Below are positions 34,447-43,498 of a stretch of 64,000 nucleotides of DNA, piece after piece. Source of the stretch: Myxococcus fulvus (GTDB taxonomy: Bacteria; Myxococcota; Myxococcia; Myxococcales; Myxococcaceae). The notes beneath the pieces are model-generated. The model was given only the letters and a program-made list of their open reading frames with translations, ran no database searches and had not been told where the DNA came from. Location: positions 124,001 to 188,000 of the forward strand of contig NZ_FOIB01000016.1 in the NCBI RefSeq assembly GCF_900111765.1. Reading direction: 5' to 3'. Both the position numbers and the translations under genes were made by a program. The number at the start of each line of letters is the position of its first letter. Within the stretch, counting starts at the first letter, position 1.

Positions 34447-35538
34447 TCATGCGTAGGGGTTGTAGAACCGCGCGAAGGTGGCGCGCGCGAAGTCGCCGAA
34501 GGTCATCCCCGGCTGGAAGGCGCCCACGCGGACCTCGGCGGGGTCCGTGCCCTCGGGCGCGCGCAGGTGCTCCTCGTTGTCGGGCTGCATGAAGACGGCG
34601 AAGGTGGAGCGGGAGATGTTGCGGCTCGCCGGGTGCGCCAGCGCCTGCACCGCGTGCGGCGTGGAGCGGAGCAGTCCGCCCGTCACGATTTGCGCGCTCT
34701 CGCCAATCTGGAACGCCAGACAGTCCTTGGGGATGACGACCTTGCGCTCTTCACCCGAGCGCGTGCGCACGTAGAGGCCCGCGTCGGGGTCCGGCACCGG
34801 GATGTCCTGGCGCGTGGGCTCCGGGGCGCCGGGCTCCGCGTCGAAGTACATGGCGGGGCACAGCGCCGTCAGCGAGCCGTGGTCGCTGTGCCAGCCGCAC
34901 CACGAGTCGCGCGTGCGCGGCGTCGCGTCCTCGTTGATGGCGAAGTAGTAGAGCAGCCGCGCCTTGCACGCGCGCGACTCGCGGATGGTGCGCTCCAGGT
35001 TCGCGTCCGGGGACAGCCGCTCGCCCAGCTTCGCCTTCACGTAGCGGTCGCACTGCGCGGCCACCAGCAGGCCCACGTCCACCATCTTCCGCCCCAGGGC
35101 CTGGAAGGCGGGCCGCAGCGCGGGGAAGTCCGCGTCCGGCCACACGTTGGGCAGGTAGTTCTCCGGGTACTTCTCCACCAGCGCCGGCGCCACCGCGGGC
35201 GCGTCGTACTGGGGATTGTTGTAGTAGGAGCCCTTGAACTCGTCGAACTGGCCGGGCTTGAGGACCTCCTTGCCGTGGCTCCAGCCGAACGAGTAGCTGC
35301 TGCGCTCGTGGACGTAGCGGTCCTTCACCTCGTTGGGCAGCGCGGCGAAGCGGAAGCCCAGCGGCAACAGGCCCTGGCGCAGCTCCACCAGCCCCGGAAT
35401 CCCCCGGACGATGAGCAGGCCGATGCCATCCGGGCCATACGCGCGGGCGATGTCCGCGGACAGGTCCGCGCCCTCCACCAGCTTCGCGTAATCGAGTACC
35501 ACCACCGCGTCCTTCGCTGCCGCCACGTCGCTGCTCAT
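34447..35538 (-). CDS. 2-oxoglutarate/Fe(II)-dependent dioxygenase, isopenicillin N synthase-like
   Basis: 363 residues; the start at 35538 follows GACGAGGCGTTCGGG. The double-stranded beta-helix core has the iron ligands in WHSDHGSLTALCP (HxD) and STPHAVQA (distal His), and an Arg/Ser pair (NISRSTFAVFM) that binds 2-oxoglutarate. The N-terminal DIOX_N-like part (GLLIVRGIPGLVELRQGLLP, FRFAALPNEVKDRY) is typical of isopenicillin-N-synthase/plant-type dioxygenases. It is longer than most bacterial members. It could oxidise a small metabolite or peptide; no biosynthetic cluster surrounds it. Confidence 0.88.
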   Translation of the reverse strand: MSSDVAAAKDAVVVLDYAKLVEGADLSADIARAYGPDGIGLLIVRGIPGLVELRQGLLPLGFRFAALPNEVKDRYVHERSSYSFGWSHGKEVLKPGQFDEFKGSYYNNPQYDAPAVAPALVEKYPENYLPNVWPDADFPALRPAFQALGRKMVDVGLLVAAQCDRYVKAKLGERLSPDANLERTIRESRACKARLLYYFAINEDATPRTRDSWCGWHSDHGSLTALCPAMYFDAEPGAPEPTRQDIPVPDPDAGLYVRTRSGEERKVVIPKDCLAFQIGESAQIVTGGLLRSTPHAVQALAHPASRNISRSTFAVFMQPDNEEHLRAPEGTDPAEVRVGAFQPGMTFGDFARATFARFYNPYA

Positions 35539-35635
35539 CCCGAACGCCTCGTCTGTTCTCCCCGGGCCCCACCCCCAAAGCCATCCGGAGGTCCACAGCA
35601 TAGCGCAGCGGCCATGCCGTGGATTCCCCCGTCCG

Positions 35636-38600
35636 TCAGGAGCCAGCCCCCAGGCGCTTGAGCAGCGAGCCCAGGGTGTTGAAGTCGATGGGCTTCACCA
35701 GGTGCGCGTCGAAGCCGGCTTCCTTTGAGCGCAACCGGTCCGACTCCTGGCCGTAGCCGGTCACCGCCACCAGCTGGAGCCCACCGTCGGGCCGCTGGGT
35801 GCGCAGGTGCTTCGCCAGCTCGTAGCCGTCCATCACCGGCAGGCCGATGTCGAGCAGCGCCAGCTCCGGGCGGAACGTGGGCGCCACCTGGAGCGCGCTG
35901 GGGCCGTCGTAGGTGACGCGCGTCTCGCAGCCCAGCATGTCCAGCGCCTCGGCCAGCACGTCCGCCGCGTCGCGGTTGTCGTCGACGATGAGCACCCGGT
36001 GCGGCACCGGCACCGCCTCCTGGCGGGGGGCCTCGGCCTCCGCGGACACCGCCGCCGAGACCTCCGCCCCCGCCTCGAGCGAGGGCAGGCGCACGGTGAA
36101 GGTGCTGCCCTGGCCCCGGCCCTCGCTGTCGGCGTGGATGGTGCCGCCGTGCTGGGCCGCCAGGCTCCGGGCGATGGCGAGCCCCAGGCCCAGGCCTCCC
36201 TGGGAGCGGTCCAGCTCCTGTCGCTCCTGGAAGAAGAGGTCGAAGATGCGCGGCAGCATCTCCGCGCTGATGCCCGTGCCGTTGTCGCGCACCTTCACCA
36301 CCAGCGCGTCCCCCTCGCGCGCGCCCTGGACGGTGATGCGTCCCCCCGGCTCGGTGTACTTCGCCGCGTTCGTCAGGAGATTCGAGAACACCTGCGCCAG
36401 CCGCGTCGGGTCCGCCTCCAACGCCAGGCCCTGGCGCGCCACCTCCACCGTCAGGTGGTGGCCGCGCTGCTCCAACAAGGGGCTGGCCAGCTCGATGGAC
36501 TTGGCCACCACCTCCGCCAGCTCCACGCGCTCGCGCCGCAGCACGACCTTGCCCCGCGTGACGCGGGACACGTCGAGCAGGTCATCCACCAGCCGCACCA
36601 GGTGGTGCACCTGCCGCTCGATGACGGTGCGCTCGCGCTCCACGGCCTCGCCGCCGCGCAGCCGGAGCAGCTGGAGCGCGGTGAGGATGGGGGCCAGGGG
36701 GTTTCGCAGCTCGTGGCCGAGCATCGCCAGGAACTCGTCCTTCGCGCGGCTGGCGGACTCCGCCTCGCGGCGGGCGTTGGACAGGTCCGTCACGTCGAAG
36801 GCCACCACCACGATGGAGTCCACCTGGCCCGCGTCGTCCAGCATGGGCTGGTAGACCAGGTCGAAGGACCGCTCCCGTGGAGGCCCGCCCTCGCCGGAGA
36901 TGATGGTCGCCCGCAGGGAGCGCCCGATGTACGGCTCGCCGGTGCGGTAGGCGTTGTCGAGCAGCTCGAAGATGCCCTGGCCGGCCAGCTCGGGGAGCGC
37001 CTGGGCGATGGGCAGCCCCACCACGGGCCGGTTGGCGACGAGCCGCAGGTAGTCCGCGTTGACGAACTCGTAGACGTGCTGGGGGCCGCGCAGGATGGCG
37101 ATGCCCACGGGCGCGAACTGGAAGACGCGCGTGAGCATCTTCCCGTGCGCGTCCTGGATGGACTGGAGGCGCGCCTTGGTGAGCTGCGTCTCCACGCGTG
37201 CCAGCAGCTCGCGCGCGGAGAAGGGCTTCACCAGGTAGTCGTCGGCGCCGGCGCGCAGGCCCTCGATGCGGGCCTCCTCCCCCGCGCGGGCGGAGAGGAT
37301 GGTGACGGGCACGTGGCGCGTGCGCTCGTCGGCGCGCAGCTCGCGCAAAAGCCCGAAGCCATCCAGCCCCGGCATCATCACGTCCGTCAGCACCAGGTCC
37401 GGAGGACGGACACGCGCGGACTCGAGCGCCGCGCGGCCATCCGCCACCGTCTCCACCTCCCAGTAACGGGACAGGAGCGACTTCAGGTACTCGCGCATGT
37501 CCGCGTTGTCGTCCGCCAGCAGGATGCGCGCGGACTCGGGGCGCTTGTCCTCCGGAGGCACCTCGGCGCCCACCTCGAGCGACTCCACCTCCAGGCCCCC
37601 CGGCAGCCAGCGCAGCGCCTCGTTCACGAAGGGCGCGGCGCCCAGGGCGGTGGAGGCCCGCGTGTCACGAGCGCCCAGGTGCTCCTGGGGCAGATGGGCG
37701 GTCCCCGAGGGGATGCGCAGGGTGAAGGTGGTGCCCTTGCCCTCGGTGCTCGCCACCGAGAGCGAGCCGCCGTGCAGCCGGACCAGCTCGTGCACCAGCG
37801 CCAGGCCGATGCCGGAGCCCTCGTGCGTGCGCGCGCGGGCGCCCTGCACGCGGTGGAAGCGGTCGAAGATGCGCGGCAGCTCCCGCTCCGGGATGCCGAT
37901 GCCCGTGTCGGAGACCTGGAGTTCGACCTGACCGTCCACCCAGCGCTGGGAGACGCCGATGCGGCCCTCGAAGGTGAACTTCAGCGCGTTGGAGAGGAGG
38001 TTGAGGACAATCTTCTCCCACATGTCCTGGTCGACGTGGATGGCCTCGGGCAGCGGGGCGCAGTCGATGTCGAAGCCGAGCCCCGCGCGCTCCAGCGCGG
38101 AGTGGAACGCGCTGGCCAGGCCCGCGGTGAGGGCGGACAGGTCCACCGGCTCGTAGCGGGCCTGGATGCGCCCGGCCTCCAGGCGGGAGAAGTCGAGCAG
38201 CGAGTTGACCAGCTTCAGGAGGCGCTGCGCGTTGCGGTGGACGGTCTCCAGGCCTTCACCGGACAGCGCGCGCGACGCCGACGACAGCGCGTCCTCGGTG
38301 GGGCCGAGCATCAGCGTCAGCGGGGTGCGGAACTCGTGGCTGACGTTGTTGAAGAAGGCCGTCTTGGCGCGGTCGATGGCGGCCAGGGCCTCGGCGCGCT
38401 GGCGCTCCTCTTCGTACGCGCGCGCGTTGGCGATGGCCGTCACCACCGGGTCCGCGACCAGTCGGAAGAGGGCCAGGTAGCGCTCGTCCAGCGTGCGTCG
38501 GGGGCTGACGCCGGCGACGAGGAAGCCATACGGATGCGACAACCCCGAGCGCGACAGCGGCAGCACCACGGCGCGCGAGGGCGGGGTTCCCCAGCGTCCC

Positions 38601-39442
38601 CCGGGGAGCGCGCCGAAGCGTGAGCGCAGGTCCTCCACGAGCACCTCACGGCCGGTGTGCGCGGCCTGCGCGAAGGGCCAGGCCTCGGGCGTGTCGGGCG
38701 TGGGGTGGAACGGGCACGACTCCGGCATCGCGGGGCCCGAGTAGCCCCCCAGCCCGCTGGAGCCCACGCACCGCACCTGGGCGGCGGCGTCATCGAGCAG
38801 GTACAGCAGGGTGAAGGGCAGGTCCTCGTCGTAGGCGGAGAAGATGCGCGCGGCCGTCTGGCAGGCCTCCTCGGCTGTCTTCGCGGAGGCGGAGCTGGTG
38901 GCCAGCTCCCCGAGCAGCTTGAGCTGGCGGTTGTCCTGGACCTGCTCGGTGGTCTCCTGGACGGTGACGAGCACGCCGCCGACGCCGCCGCCCTCGTCGT
39001 AGACGGGGCTATACGAGAAGGTGTGGAACGTCTCCTCGACGAAGCCGCGGCTGTTGATGAAGAGCTGGAGGTGCTCGCTCCAGGTGGCGGGGCCGCCCTG
39101 GCGCACGCCCTCCGCCATGGGGCCGATGACGTCCCATATCTCCTGCCACATGACGGACGCCGGAGCGCCGAGCGAGGCGGGGTGTTTCATGCCCAGCACG
39201 GGGCGGTAGCCGTCGTTGTAGATTTGGAGGAGCTGGGGGCCCCACCACAGGAGCATGGGGAAGCGGTTGCCCAGCACGACGCCGACCATGGTGCGCAGGC
39301 TGGTGGGCCAGCCCTCGAGGGGGCCCAGGGGCGTCTGGGACCAGTCCTTGGAGCGGACCAGGTCCGCCATCTCGCCACCTCCGCCAAGGTGGCCTTCCAG
39401 GAATGCCGCGGCGCGCTTCGGGGGGGAGTCCTGCTCGGACAT
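35636..39442 (-). CDS. Double hybrid sensor histidine kinase
   Basis: 1268 residues, no membrane segment. Order of domains: PAS-like (~40-165), GAF (~190-345), HisKA with His369 (NNVSHEF), HATPase (~475-580), receiver with Asp687 (LVLTDVMMPGLDG), second PAS (~775-890), second HisKA with His910 (AMLGHELRNPLAP), second HATPase (~1010-1120), and a C-terminal receiver with Asp1198 (LALLDIGLPVMDG). Two complete kinase cores, each followed by its own receiver, suggest an internal phosphorelay in the cytoplasm; the input through PAS/GAF is unknown. The start at 39442 lacks a clear binding site. The distal partner (Hpt or a separate regulator) is not encoded nearby. Confidence 0.93.
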   Translation of the reverse strand: MSEQDSPPKRAAAFLEGHLGGGGEMADLVRSKDWSQTPLGPLEGWPTSLRTMVGVVLGNRFPMLLWWGPQLLQIYNDGYRPVLGMKHPASLGAPASVMWQEIWDVIGPMAEGVRQGGPATWSEHLQLFINSRGFVEETFHTFSYSPVYDEGGGVGGVLVTVQETTEQVQDNRQLKLLGELATSSASAKTAEEACQTAARIFSAYDEDLPFTLLYLLDDAAAQVRCVGSSGLGGYSGPAMPESCPFHPTPDTPEAWPFAQAAHTGREVLVEDLRSRFGALPGGRWGTPPSRAVVLPLSRSGLSHPYGFLVAGVSPRRTLDERYLALFRLVADPVVTAIANARAYEEERQRAEALAAIDRAKTAFFNNVSHEFRTPLTLMLGPTEDALSSASRALSGEGLETVHRNAQRLLKLVNSLLDFSRLEAGRIQARYEPVDLSALTAGLASAFHSALERAGLGFDIDCAPLPEAIHVDQDMWEKIVLNLLSNALKFTFEGRIGVSQRWVDGQVELQVSDTGIGIPERELPRIFDRFHRVQGARARTHEGSGIGLALVHELVRLHGGSLSVASTEGKGTTFTLRIPSGTAHLPQEHLGARDTRASTALGAAPFVNEALRWLPGGLEVESLEVGAEVPPEDKRPESARILLADDNADMREYLKSLLSRYWEVETVADGRAALESARVRPPDLVLTDVMMPGLDGFGLLRELRADERTRHVPVTILSARAGEEARIEGLRAGADDYLVKPFSARELLARVETQLTKARLQSIQDAHGKMLTRVFQFAPVGIAILRGPQHVYEFVNADYLRLVANRPVVGLPIAQALPELAGQGIFELLDNAYRTGEPYIGRSLRATIISGEGGPPRERSFDLVYQPMLDDAGQVDSIVVVAFDVTDLSNARREAESASRAKDEFLAMLGHELRNPLAPILTALQLLRLRGGEAVERERTVIERQVHHLVRLVDDLLDVSRVTRGKVVLRRERVELAEVVAKSIELASPLLEQRGHHLTVEVARQGLALEADPTRLAQVFSNLLTNAAKYTEPGGRITVQGAREGDALVVKVRDNGTGISAEMLPRIFDLFFQERQELDRSQGGLGLGLAIARSLAAQHGGTIHADSEGRGQGSTFTVRLPSLEAGAEVSAAVSAEAEAPRQEAVPVPHRVLIVDDNRDAADVLAEALDMLGCETRVTYDGPSALQVAPTFRPELALLDIGLPVMDGYELAKHLRTQRPDGGLQLVAVTGYGQESDRLRSKEAGFDAHLVKPIDFNTLGSLLKRLGAGS

Positions 39443-39568
39443 CAGTGCTCGGAGGAAAATGGAAGTGGCCTGCGCTTCTAGTGTCGCGTCCACAAGCGTG
39501 CAATCAGTGACGCTGGAATGCTCTGCTCCCCAACACTTCGCAGGTGAGTCGCCTTCCCCCCAGGCGAA

Positions 39569-39602
39569 CGGGCTCGCCGGCGTGGTGTTCTCGGCGAGCC
39601 CG
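39569..39602 (-). terminator. Hairpin terminator after the dehydrogenase gene
   Basis: CGGGCTCGCCG (39569-39579) pairs perfectly over 11 bp with CGGCGAGCCCG (39592-39602). It lies 18 bases beyond the stop of the minus-strand gene at 39620 and before the kinase gene, separating the two transcripts. Confidence 0.6.
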
Positions 39603-39619
39603 GATTCCGTTTCCCGACC

Positions 39620-40441
39620 TCAGATGAAGTAGTCGGGGAACAGGTCCTCGCCGGGCACGGATTGATACTTGTCGAAGTTCGTCACGCCGTCGGCGCGCAG
39701 GACGTCCTCGTCGATGCAGAAGTTGCCCGTGAAGCTGCGGCTGGGCTTGGTGAGGATGGCGTACGCGGCGTCCGCCATGATGTCCGGCGAGCGGCTGCCC
39801 TTGATGGTGTCCTCGCCGCCCAGGAGGTTCTGCACCGCCGCCGTCGCGATGACCGTGCGCGGCCAGATGGCGTTGACCGCGATGCCGTCGTCACGCAGCT
39901 CCTCCGCCATGCCCAGCACGCACATGCTCATGCCGAACTTCGCCATCGTGTACGCCACGTGCGGCGCGAACCACCGCGCCTCCATGTTCAACGGCGGCGA
40001 GTTGTTCAGGATGTGCGGATTGCTCGAGCGCTTCAGGTGCGGGATGCACGCCTTCGAGCACACGAACGTCCCACGCGTGTTGATGCTGTGCATCAGGTCG
40101 TAGCGCTTCATCGGCGTGTCCACCGTGCCCGTCAGGTGGATGGCGCTCGCGTTGTTCACCAGCACGTCGATACCACCGAACGTCTCCACCGCCTTCGCCA
40201 CCGCCGCCACCACCTGGTCCTCCTCACGGATGTCCACCGCGATGGGGAGCGCCCGACCGCCCGCCTTCTCGATCTCCTCCGCCGCCGTGAAGATGGTGCC
40301 CGGCAGCTTGGGGTGCGGCTCCGTCGTCTTCGCGGCGATGATGATGTTCGCCCCGTCCCGAGCGGCGCGCAGCGCAATCGCCTTGCCGATGCCCCGGCTG
40401 GCCCCGGTGATGAACAGCGTCTTCCCCTTGAGTGTCGTCAT
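39620..40441 (-). CDS. Short-chain dehydrogenase (HSDL2-like)
   Basis: 273 residues from the ATG at 40441. Rossmann NAD(P)-binding motif TGASRGIGKAI, structural motif NNASAIHL, and catalytic YTMAK (Tyr-x3-Lys). The segments TPMKRYDLMHSINTRGTFVC and CIPHLKRSSNPHILNNSPPL are characteristic of the dehydrogenase part of hydroxysteroid dehydrogenase-like protein 2. The SCP2 domain of the eukaryotic protein is absent. Likely an oxidoreductase in lipid or fatty acid metabolism. It is divergent from the dioxygenase gene at 40562. Confidence 0.9.
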   Translation of the reverse strand: MTTLKGKTLFITGASRGIGKAIALRAARDGANIIIAAKTTEPHPKLPGTIFTAAEEIEKAGGRALPIAVDIREEDQVVAAVAKAVETFGGIDVLVNNASAIHLTGTVDTPMKRYDLMHSINTRGTFVCSKACIPHLKRSSNPHILNNSPPLNMEARWFAPHVAYTMAKFGMSMCVLGMAEELRDDGIAVNAIWPRTVIATAAVQNLLGGEDTIKGSRSPDIMADAAYAILTKPSRSFTGNFCIDEDVLRADGVTNFDKYQSVPGEDLFPDYFI

Positions 40442-40561
40442 GCGCGCGTCTCCGTGGGTGGCACGTAAGGTCTGCTTAAGAACTCCCTGGGTATAGCGAT
40501 TCTCGAGCCCGAGGACACGGGCTGTTCGGGCCGGACGCATCGACCCCAAAGAGGACTCGCG

Positions 40562-41560
40562 ATGAGCAACCAGGACACCAAGACCCTCACCTCGGCCATC
40601 ATGAGCCGCCGCAAGGTGCTGCGCGGCATGGGCCTGACGCTGGCGGCGATACCGCTGGTGCAGGTGCTCGCCTGCGGCCCCGAGGACTCACCCTCCTCCG
40701 GAGGCGACACCGACTCGGGCTCCACCCCGGACGGCGGCACCGGCGCCACCGCCTGGGCCACCGGCGGCACCGCCGTCATGTCGGGCACCTACGCCAACCC
40801 CTTCACCGATGAGTCGGGCACCACCTGCGCCCTCACCTGCGCGGCCACCCTGGGCCCCTGCTACGCCCAGACACTGGTCCGAAAGGACATCAGCGAGGGC
40901 CACGACGGTCTGCCCGTGCGGCTCGCCTTCCGCATCCTCGACGACCAGTGCCGCCCCATCCAGGGCGCGTCCGTCGACATCTGGCACGCCGCCCCCGAGG
41001 GCCTCTACTCGGGCGAGGACGCCAGCACCTTCTGCACCTCCGATGACCCGTCCGCCACCAGCGCCCGCTGGTTCCGAGGCGTGCAGGTCACGGACGCCGA
41101 CGGCCGCTGCGACTTCGACACCTGCTTCCCCGGTTGGTACAGCAGCCGCACCGTCCACATCCACTTCACCGTGCGCATCGGCGAGGCGGAGTACGTGACG
41201 TCGCAGCTCTTCTTCGACGACGCGCTCAACGACGACATCATCAACCACCAACCGCTCTACGACACGCGCGGCCCGCGCGACACGACCAATGCCAACGACA
41301 ACGTGGTGTCCGCCGAGTCCGTGAACGACTACCTCTTCCAGACCGCGCGCCAGGACGACGGCGCCCTGCTCGCGTGGAAGACGCTCATCATCCGCTCCTC
41401 GCTCGACACCGCGCAGTGCCAGATTCCCGGCGGCAGCGGCGGCGGCGGAGGCGGCCCTCCTCCCGGCGGTGACGGCGGCATGGGTCCTCCGCCGGGCTGG
41501 GATGGCGGCATGGGTCCTCCGCCGGGCCCGCCTCCGGGCCTGGACGGCGGCACGCCGTAA
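40562..41560 (+). CDS. Tat-exported intradiol ring-cleavage dioxygenase-like lipoprotein
   Basis: 332 residues; AGAGGACTCGCG precedes the ATG. The N-terminus has a twin-arginine motif (MSRRKVLRGMGL) followed by a lipobox (QVLACG), so a folded, metal-loaded protein is probably exported and lipidated. The core (~90-275) matches intradiol dioxygenases: LGPCYA with the first Tyr ligand, DIWHA, and PGWYSSRTVHIHF with Tyr-His-His ligands for Fe(III). The C-terminus is a repeated Gly/Pro-rich tail (GGMGPPPGWDGG units). Cytoplasmic relatives cleave catechols; exported ones are of unclear substrate. Confidence 0.88.
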   Translation: MSNQDTKTLTSAIMSRRKVLRGMGLTLAAIPLVQVLACGPEDSPSSGGDTDSGSTPDGGTGATAWATGGTAVMSGTYANPFTDESGTTCALTCAATLGPCYAQTLVRKDISEGHDGLPVRLAFRILDDQCRPIQGASVDIWHAAPEGLYSGEDASTFCTSDDPSATSARWFRGVQVTDADGRCDFDTCFPGWYSSRTVHIHFTVRIGEAEYVTSQLFFDDALNDDIINHQPLYDTRGPRDTTNANDNVVSAESVNDYLFQTARQDDGALLAWKTLIIRSSLDTAQCQIPGGSGGGGGGPPPGGDGGMGPPPGWDGGMGPPPGPPPGLDGGTP

Positions 41561-41579
41561 TCACCTCGACGCGCGAGGC

Positions 41580-42470
41580 TCAGCGCTTCCTCGCGCGCTC
41601 CAGCTCCTGCACCAGCAGCTCCGACACGCGGCGCACCCGGGGAATGTCCAACGCCGACTTCGCGCAGATGAGATGAAGCTCGCTCTTCGCGTGGGGCCCC
41701 AGGTCGATGTCGAGTTCCACCAGGTTGCGCTCGCGCCGCGTGCTGAACCGGTGCGAGATGTGTCCGCACACCGTGGCGCCCACGCCCGCCTCCACCGCCG
41801 ACAGCAGCACCAGGTAGTTGTCCGAGGTGAACGCGGGCGAGAAGTTCGGGATGATGGACTCCAGCTGCGGATTGGGCGGCACGGCCTCGTACGGCGGCGC
41901 CCACGCCACCCACGGCAACTGCTGCAGCGTGGGGCGCCGGGGCAGCCTCTCCTTGAGCGCGCGCGAGACGAGCACCGCGTTGTGCACCTCCAGCGTGAAA
42001 AGGCACGTGAGGTCCGCGTTGCGCGTGCACTGGGTGCGCAGCGCCAGGTCCGCCTCGCCGCGCCCCAGGTCCGCGTACTGGATGGTGGACTGCACCTCCA
42101 GCCGCAGCCCCGGGTGCTTGCTCGCCACGTGGCTCGCGAAGGGCGCCAGGAAGTCGAAGCTGAGGAAGGGGCTCGCCGTCACGCGCACCAGGCCCTTGGG
42201 TGACGAATCGCTCGACTCCGCCGCGCGCTGAAACTCCCCGGCCCACTCCGCCATCTTCCGCGCCGGCAACACCAGTCGCTCGCCCGCCGCCGTCAGCGCC
42301 GCGCCCTCCACGCCGCGCCGGAACAGCTTGGCGCCCACCGCGTACTCCAGCGCCGCCAGCCTCCGGCTCACCGTGGGCTGCCCCACGCGCAGCCGCTTCG
42401 CCGCAGCGCTGAAGCTGCCCGTCTCCGCGATGGCCAGGAACAGCCGCGCGTCATCCCAGGGGATATCCAT
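41580..42470 (-). CDS. LysR-family transcriptional regulator
   Basis: 296 residues. N-terminal winged helix-turn-helix (DARLFLAIAETGSFSAAAKR, then VGQPTVSRRLAALE) and a C-terminal periplasmic-binding-fold effector domain. It is divergent from the MBL-fold gene, and an 8-bp inverted repeat (42473-42511) lies between them, the expected operator. The co-inducer is unknown. The regulator probably controls the MBL-fold gene and itself. Confidence 0.92.
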   Translation of the reverse strand: MDIPWDDARLFLAIAETGSFSAAAKRLRVGQPTVSRRLAALEYAVGAKLFRRGVEGAALTAAGERLVLPARKMAEWAGEFQRAAESSDSSPKGLVRVTASPFLSFDFLAPFASHVASKHPGLRLEVQSTIQYADLGRGEADLALRTQCTRNADLTCLFTLEVHNAVLVSRALKERLPRRPTLQQLPWVAWAPPYEAVPPNPQLESIIPNFSPAFTSDNYLVLLSAVEAGVGATVCGHISHRFSTRRERNLVELDIDLGPHAKSELHLICAKSALDIPRVRRVSELLVQELERARKR

Positions 42471-42472
42471 GA

Positions 42473-42511
42473 ATGCATGGCCTCATACCAGAGTCGCCAT
42501 TTTCCATGCAT
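42473..42511. promoter_or_regulatory. Candidate LysR operator (inverted repeat)
   Basis: ATGCATGG (42473-42480) and CCATGCAT (42504-42511) form a perfect 8-bp palindrome with a 23-base spacer, between the LysR start (42470) and the MBL-fold gene. The right arm covers a possible upstream ATG (42506) of the MBL gene, which argues for the later start at 42536. Confidence 0.5.
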
Positions 42512-42535
42512 CAGCGCATCGCTACCTTGGCGCCC

Positions 42536-43495
42536 ATGAAGAACGCCAAGCGCCTCCTCCTCGCCGCCGTCGCCGTCCTTGTCGTCGCGGCAACCACCCT
42601 CGTCCTCGTGGGCGCGGCGACCACCTCGCATCCCCACCAGCGCTCGACGCTCGGCGTGGCGCGGCCCTCGACGGAGCTGCTCGCGCTCCTGAACGAGCCC
42701 GGCCCGGTGGAGCTGGAGTCCATCGCCTCGGCGGACTGGGCCGTGGACCGCGGCGGCCTCGTCAACCTGGGCCACCCCACCGCGAAGTCCGCGGGCCTGG
42801 TCGACGGCGACGAGCCCATCCAGGTCTTCTTCCACGCGCTGCGCCACCCGACGAAGGGGCTCTACATCGTCGACACCGGCGTGGAGGACGCGCTGCGTGA
42901 CGCGCCCGAGCAGGCGGCCCTGAGCGGCCTGCTCGCCGACGCCATGAAGGTGAAGGAGAAGATGCAGGTGAAGGAGCCGTTGGGCGCGTGGCTCGCGAAA
43001 GAGTCCGGGCCGCTCGCGGGCGTGTTCCTCACGCACCTGCACCTGGACCACCTCACCGGCATGGCCGACGTGCCCGCGGGCACGCCCGTCTACTCGGGCC
43101 CGGGTGAGACGACGACGCGCGCGTTCCTCAACGTCCTCACCCGGTCCGTCGCGGACCGCGCGCTGTCGGGCAAGGCCGCCGTCTCCGAATGGACGTACAC
43201 GCCCGACACGGACGGCCCCTTCGAGGGCGCGGTGGACATCTTCGGCGACGGCTCCGTGTGGGCGCTCTGGGTGCCGGGCCACACGCCGGGCAGCACCGCG
43301 TACCTGGTGCGCTCCACGAAGGGCCCCGTGCTGCTGGTGGGCGACGCCAGCCACACCCGCTGGGGCTGGGAGCACGACGTGGAGCCGGGCACCTTCACCG
43401 CCGACGCGGCGCGCGGCCGCCAGAGCTTCGAGAAGCTGCGTGCCTTCGCCCAGGCGCACCCCGAGGTGGCGGTGCGCCTGGGTCACCAGCACTGA
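42536..43495 (+). CDS. MBL-fold metallohydrolase, membrane-anchored or exported
   Basis: 319 residues from the ATG at 42536; ATGs at 42473 and 42506 are in frame. An N-terminal hydrophobic segment (LLLAAVAVLVVAATTLVLVGA) exports or anchors it. The metal-binding motif THLHLDHLTGM (HxHxDH) is followed by PGHTPGSTAYLV, LVGDASHTRWGWE and a terminal LGHQH. This is the order of quorum-quenching lactonase-like and glyoxalase II-like enzymes with a dinuclear zinc site. The substrate is unknown. It is probably regulated by the divergent LysR protein. Confidence 0.88.
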   Translation: MKNAKRLLLAAVAVLVVAATTLVLVGAATTSHPHQRSTLGVARPSTELLALLNEPGPVELESIASADWAVDRGGLVNLGHPTAKSAGLVDGDEPIQVFFHALRHPTKGLYIVDTGVEDALRDAPEQAALSGLLADAMKVKEKMQVKEPLGAWLAKESGPLAGVFLTHLHLDHLTGMADVPAGTPVYSGPGETTTRAFLNVLTRSVADRALSGKAAVSEWTYTPDTDGPFEGAVDIFGDGSVWALWVPGHTPGSTAYLVRSTKGPVLLVGDASHTRWGWEHDVEPGTFTADAARGRQSFEKLRAFAQAHPEVAVRLGHQH

Positions 43496-43498
43496 CGT

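Noticed and set aside
35807..38623. 938-residue plus-strand open frame opposite the histidine kinase
   Set aside because: An antisense artefact of high GC content. The kinase on the minus strand has all catalytic residues.
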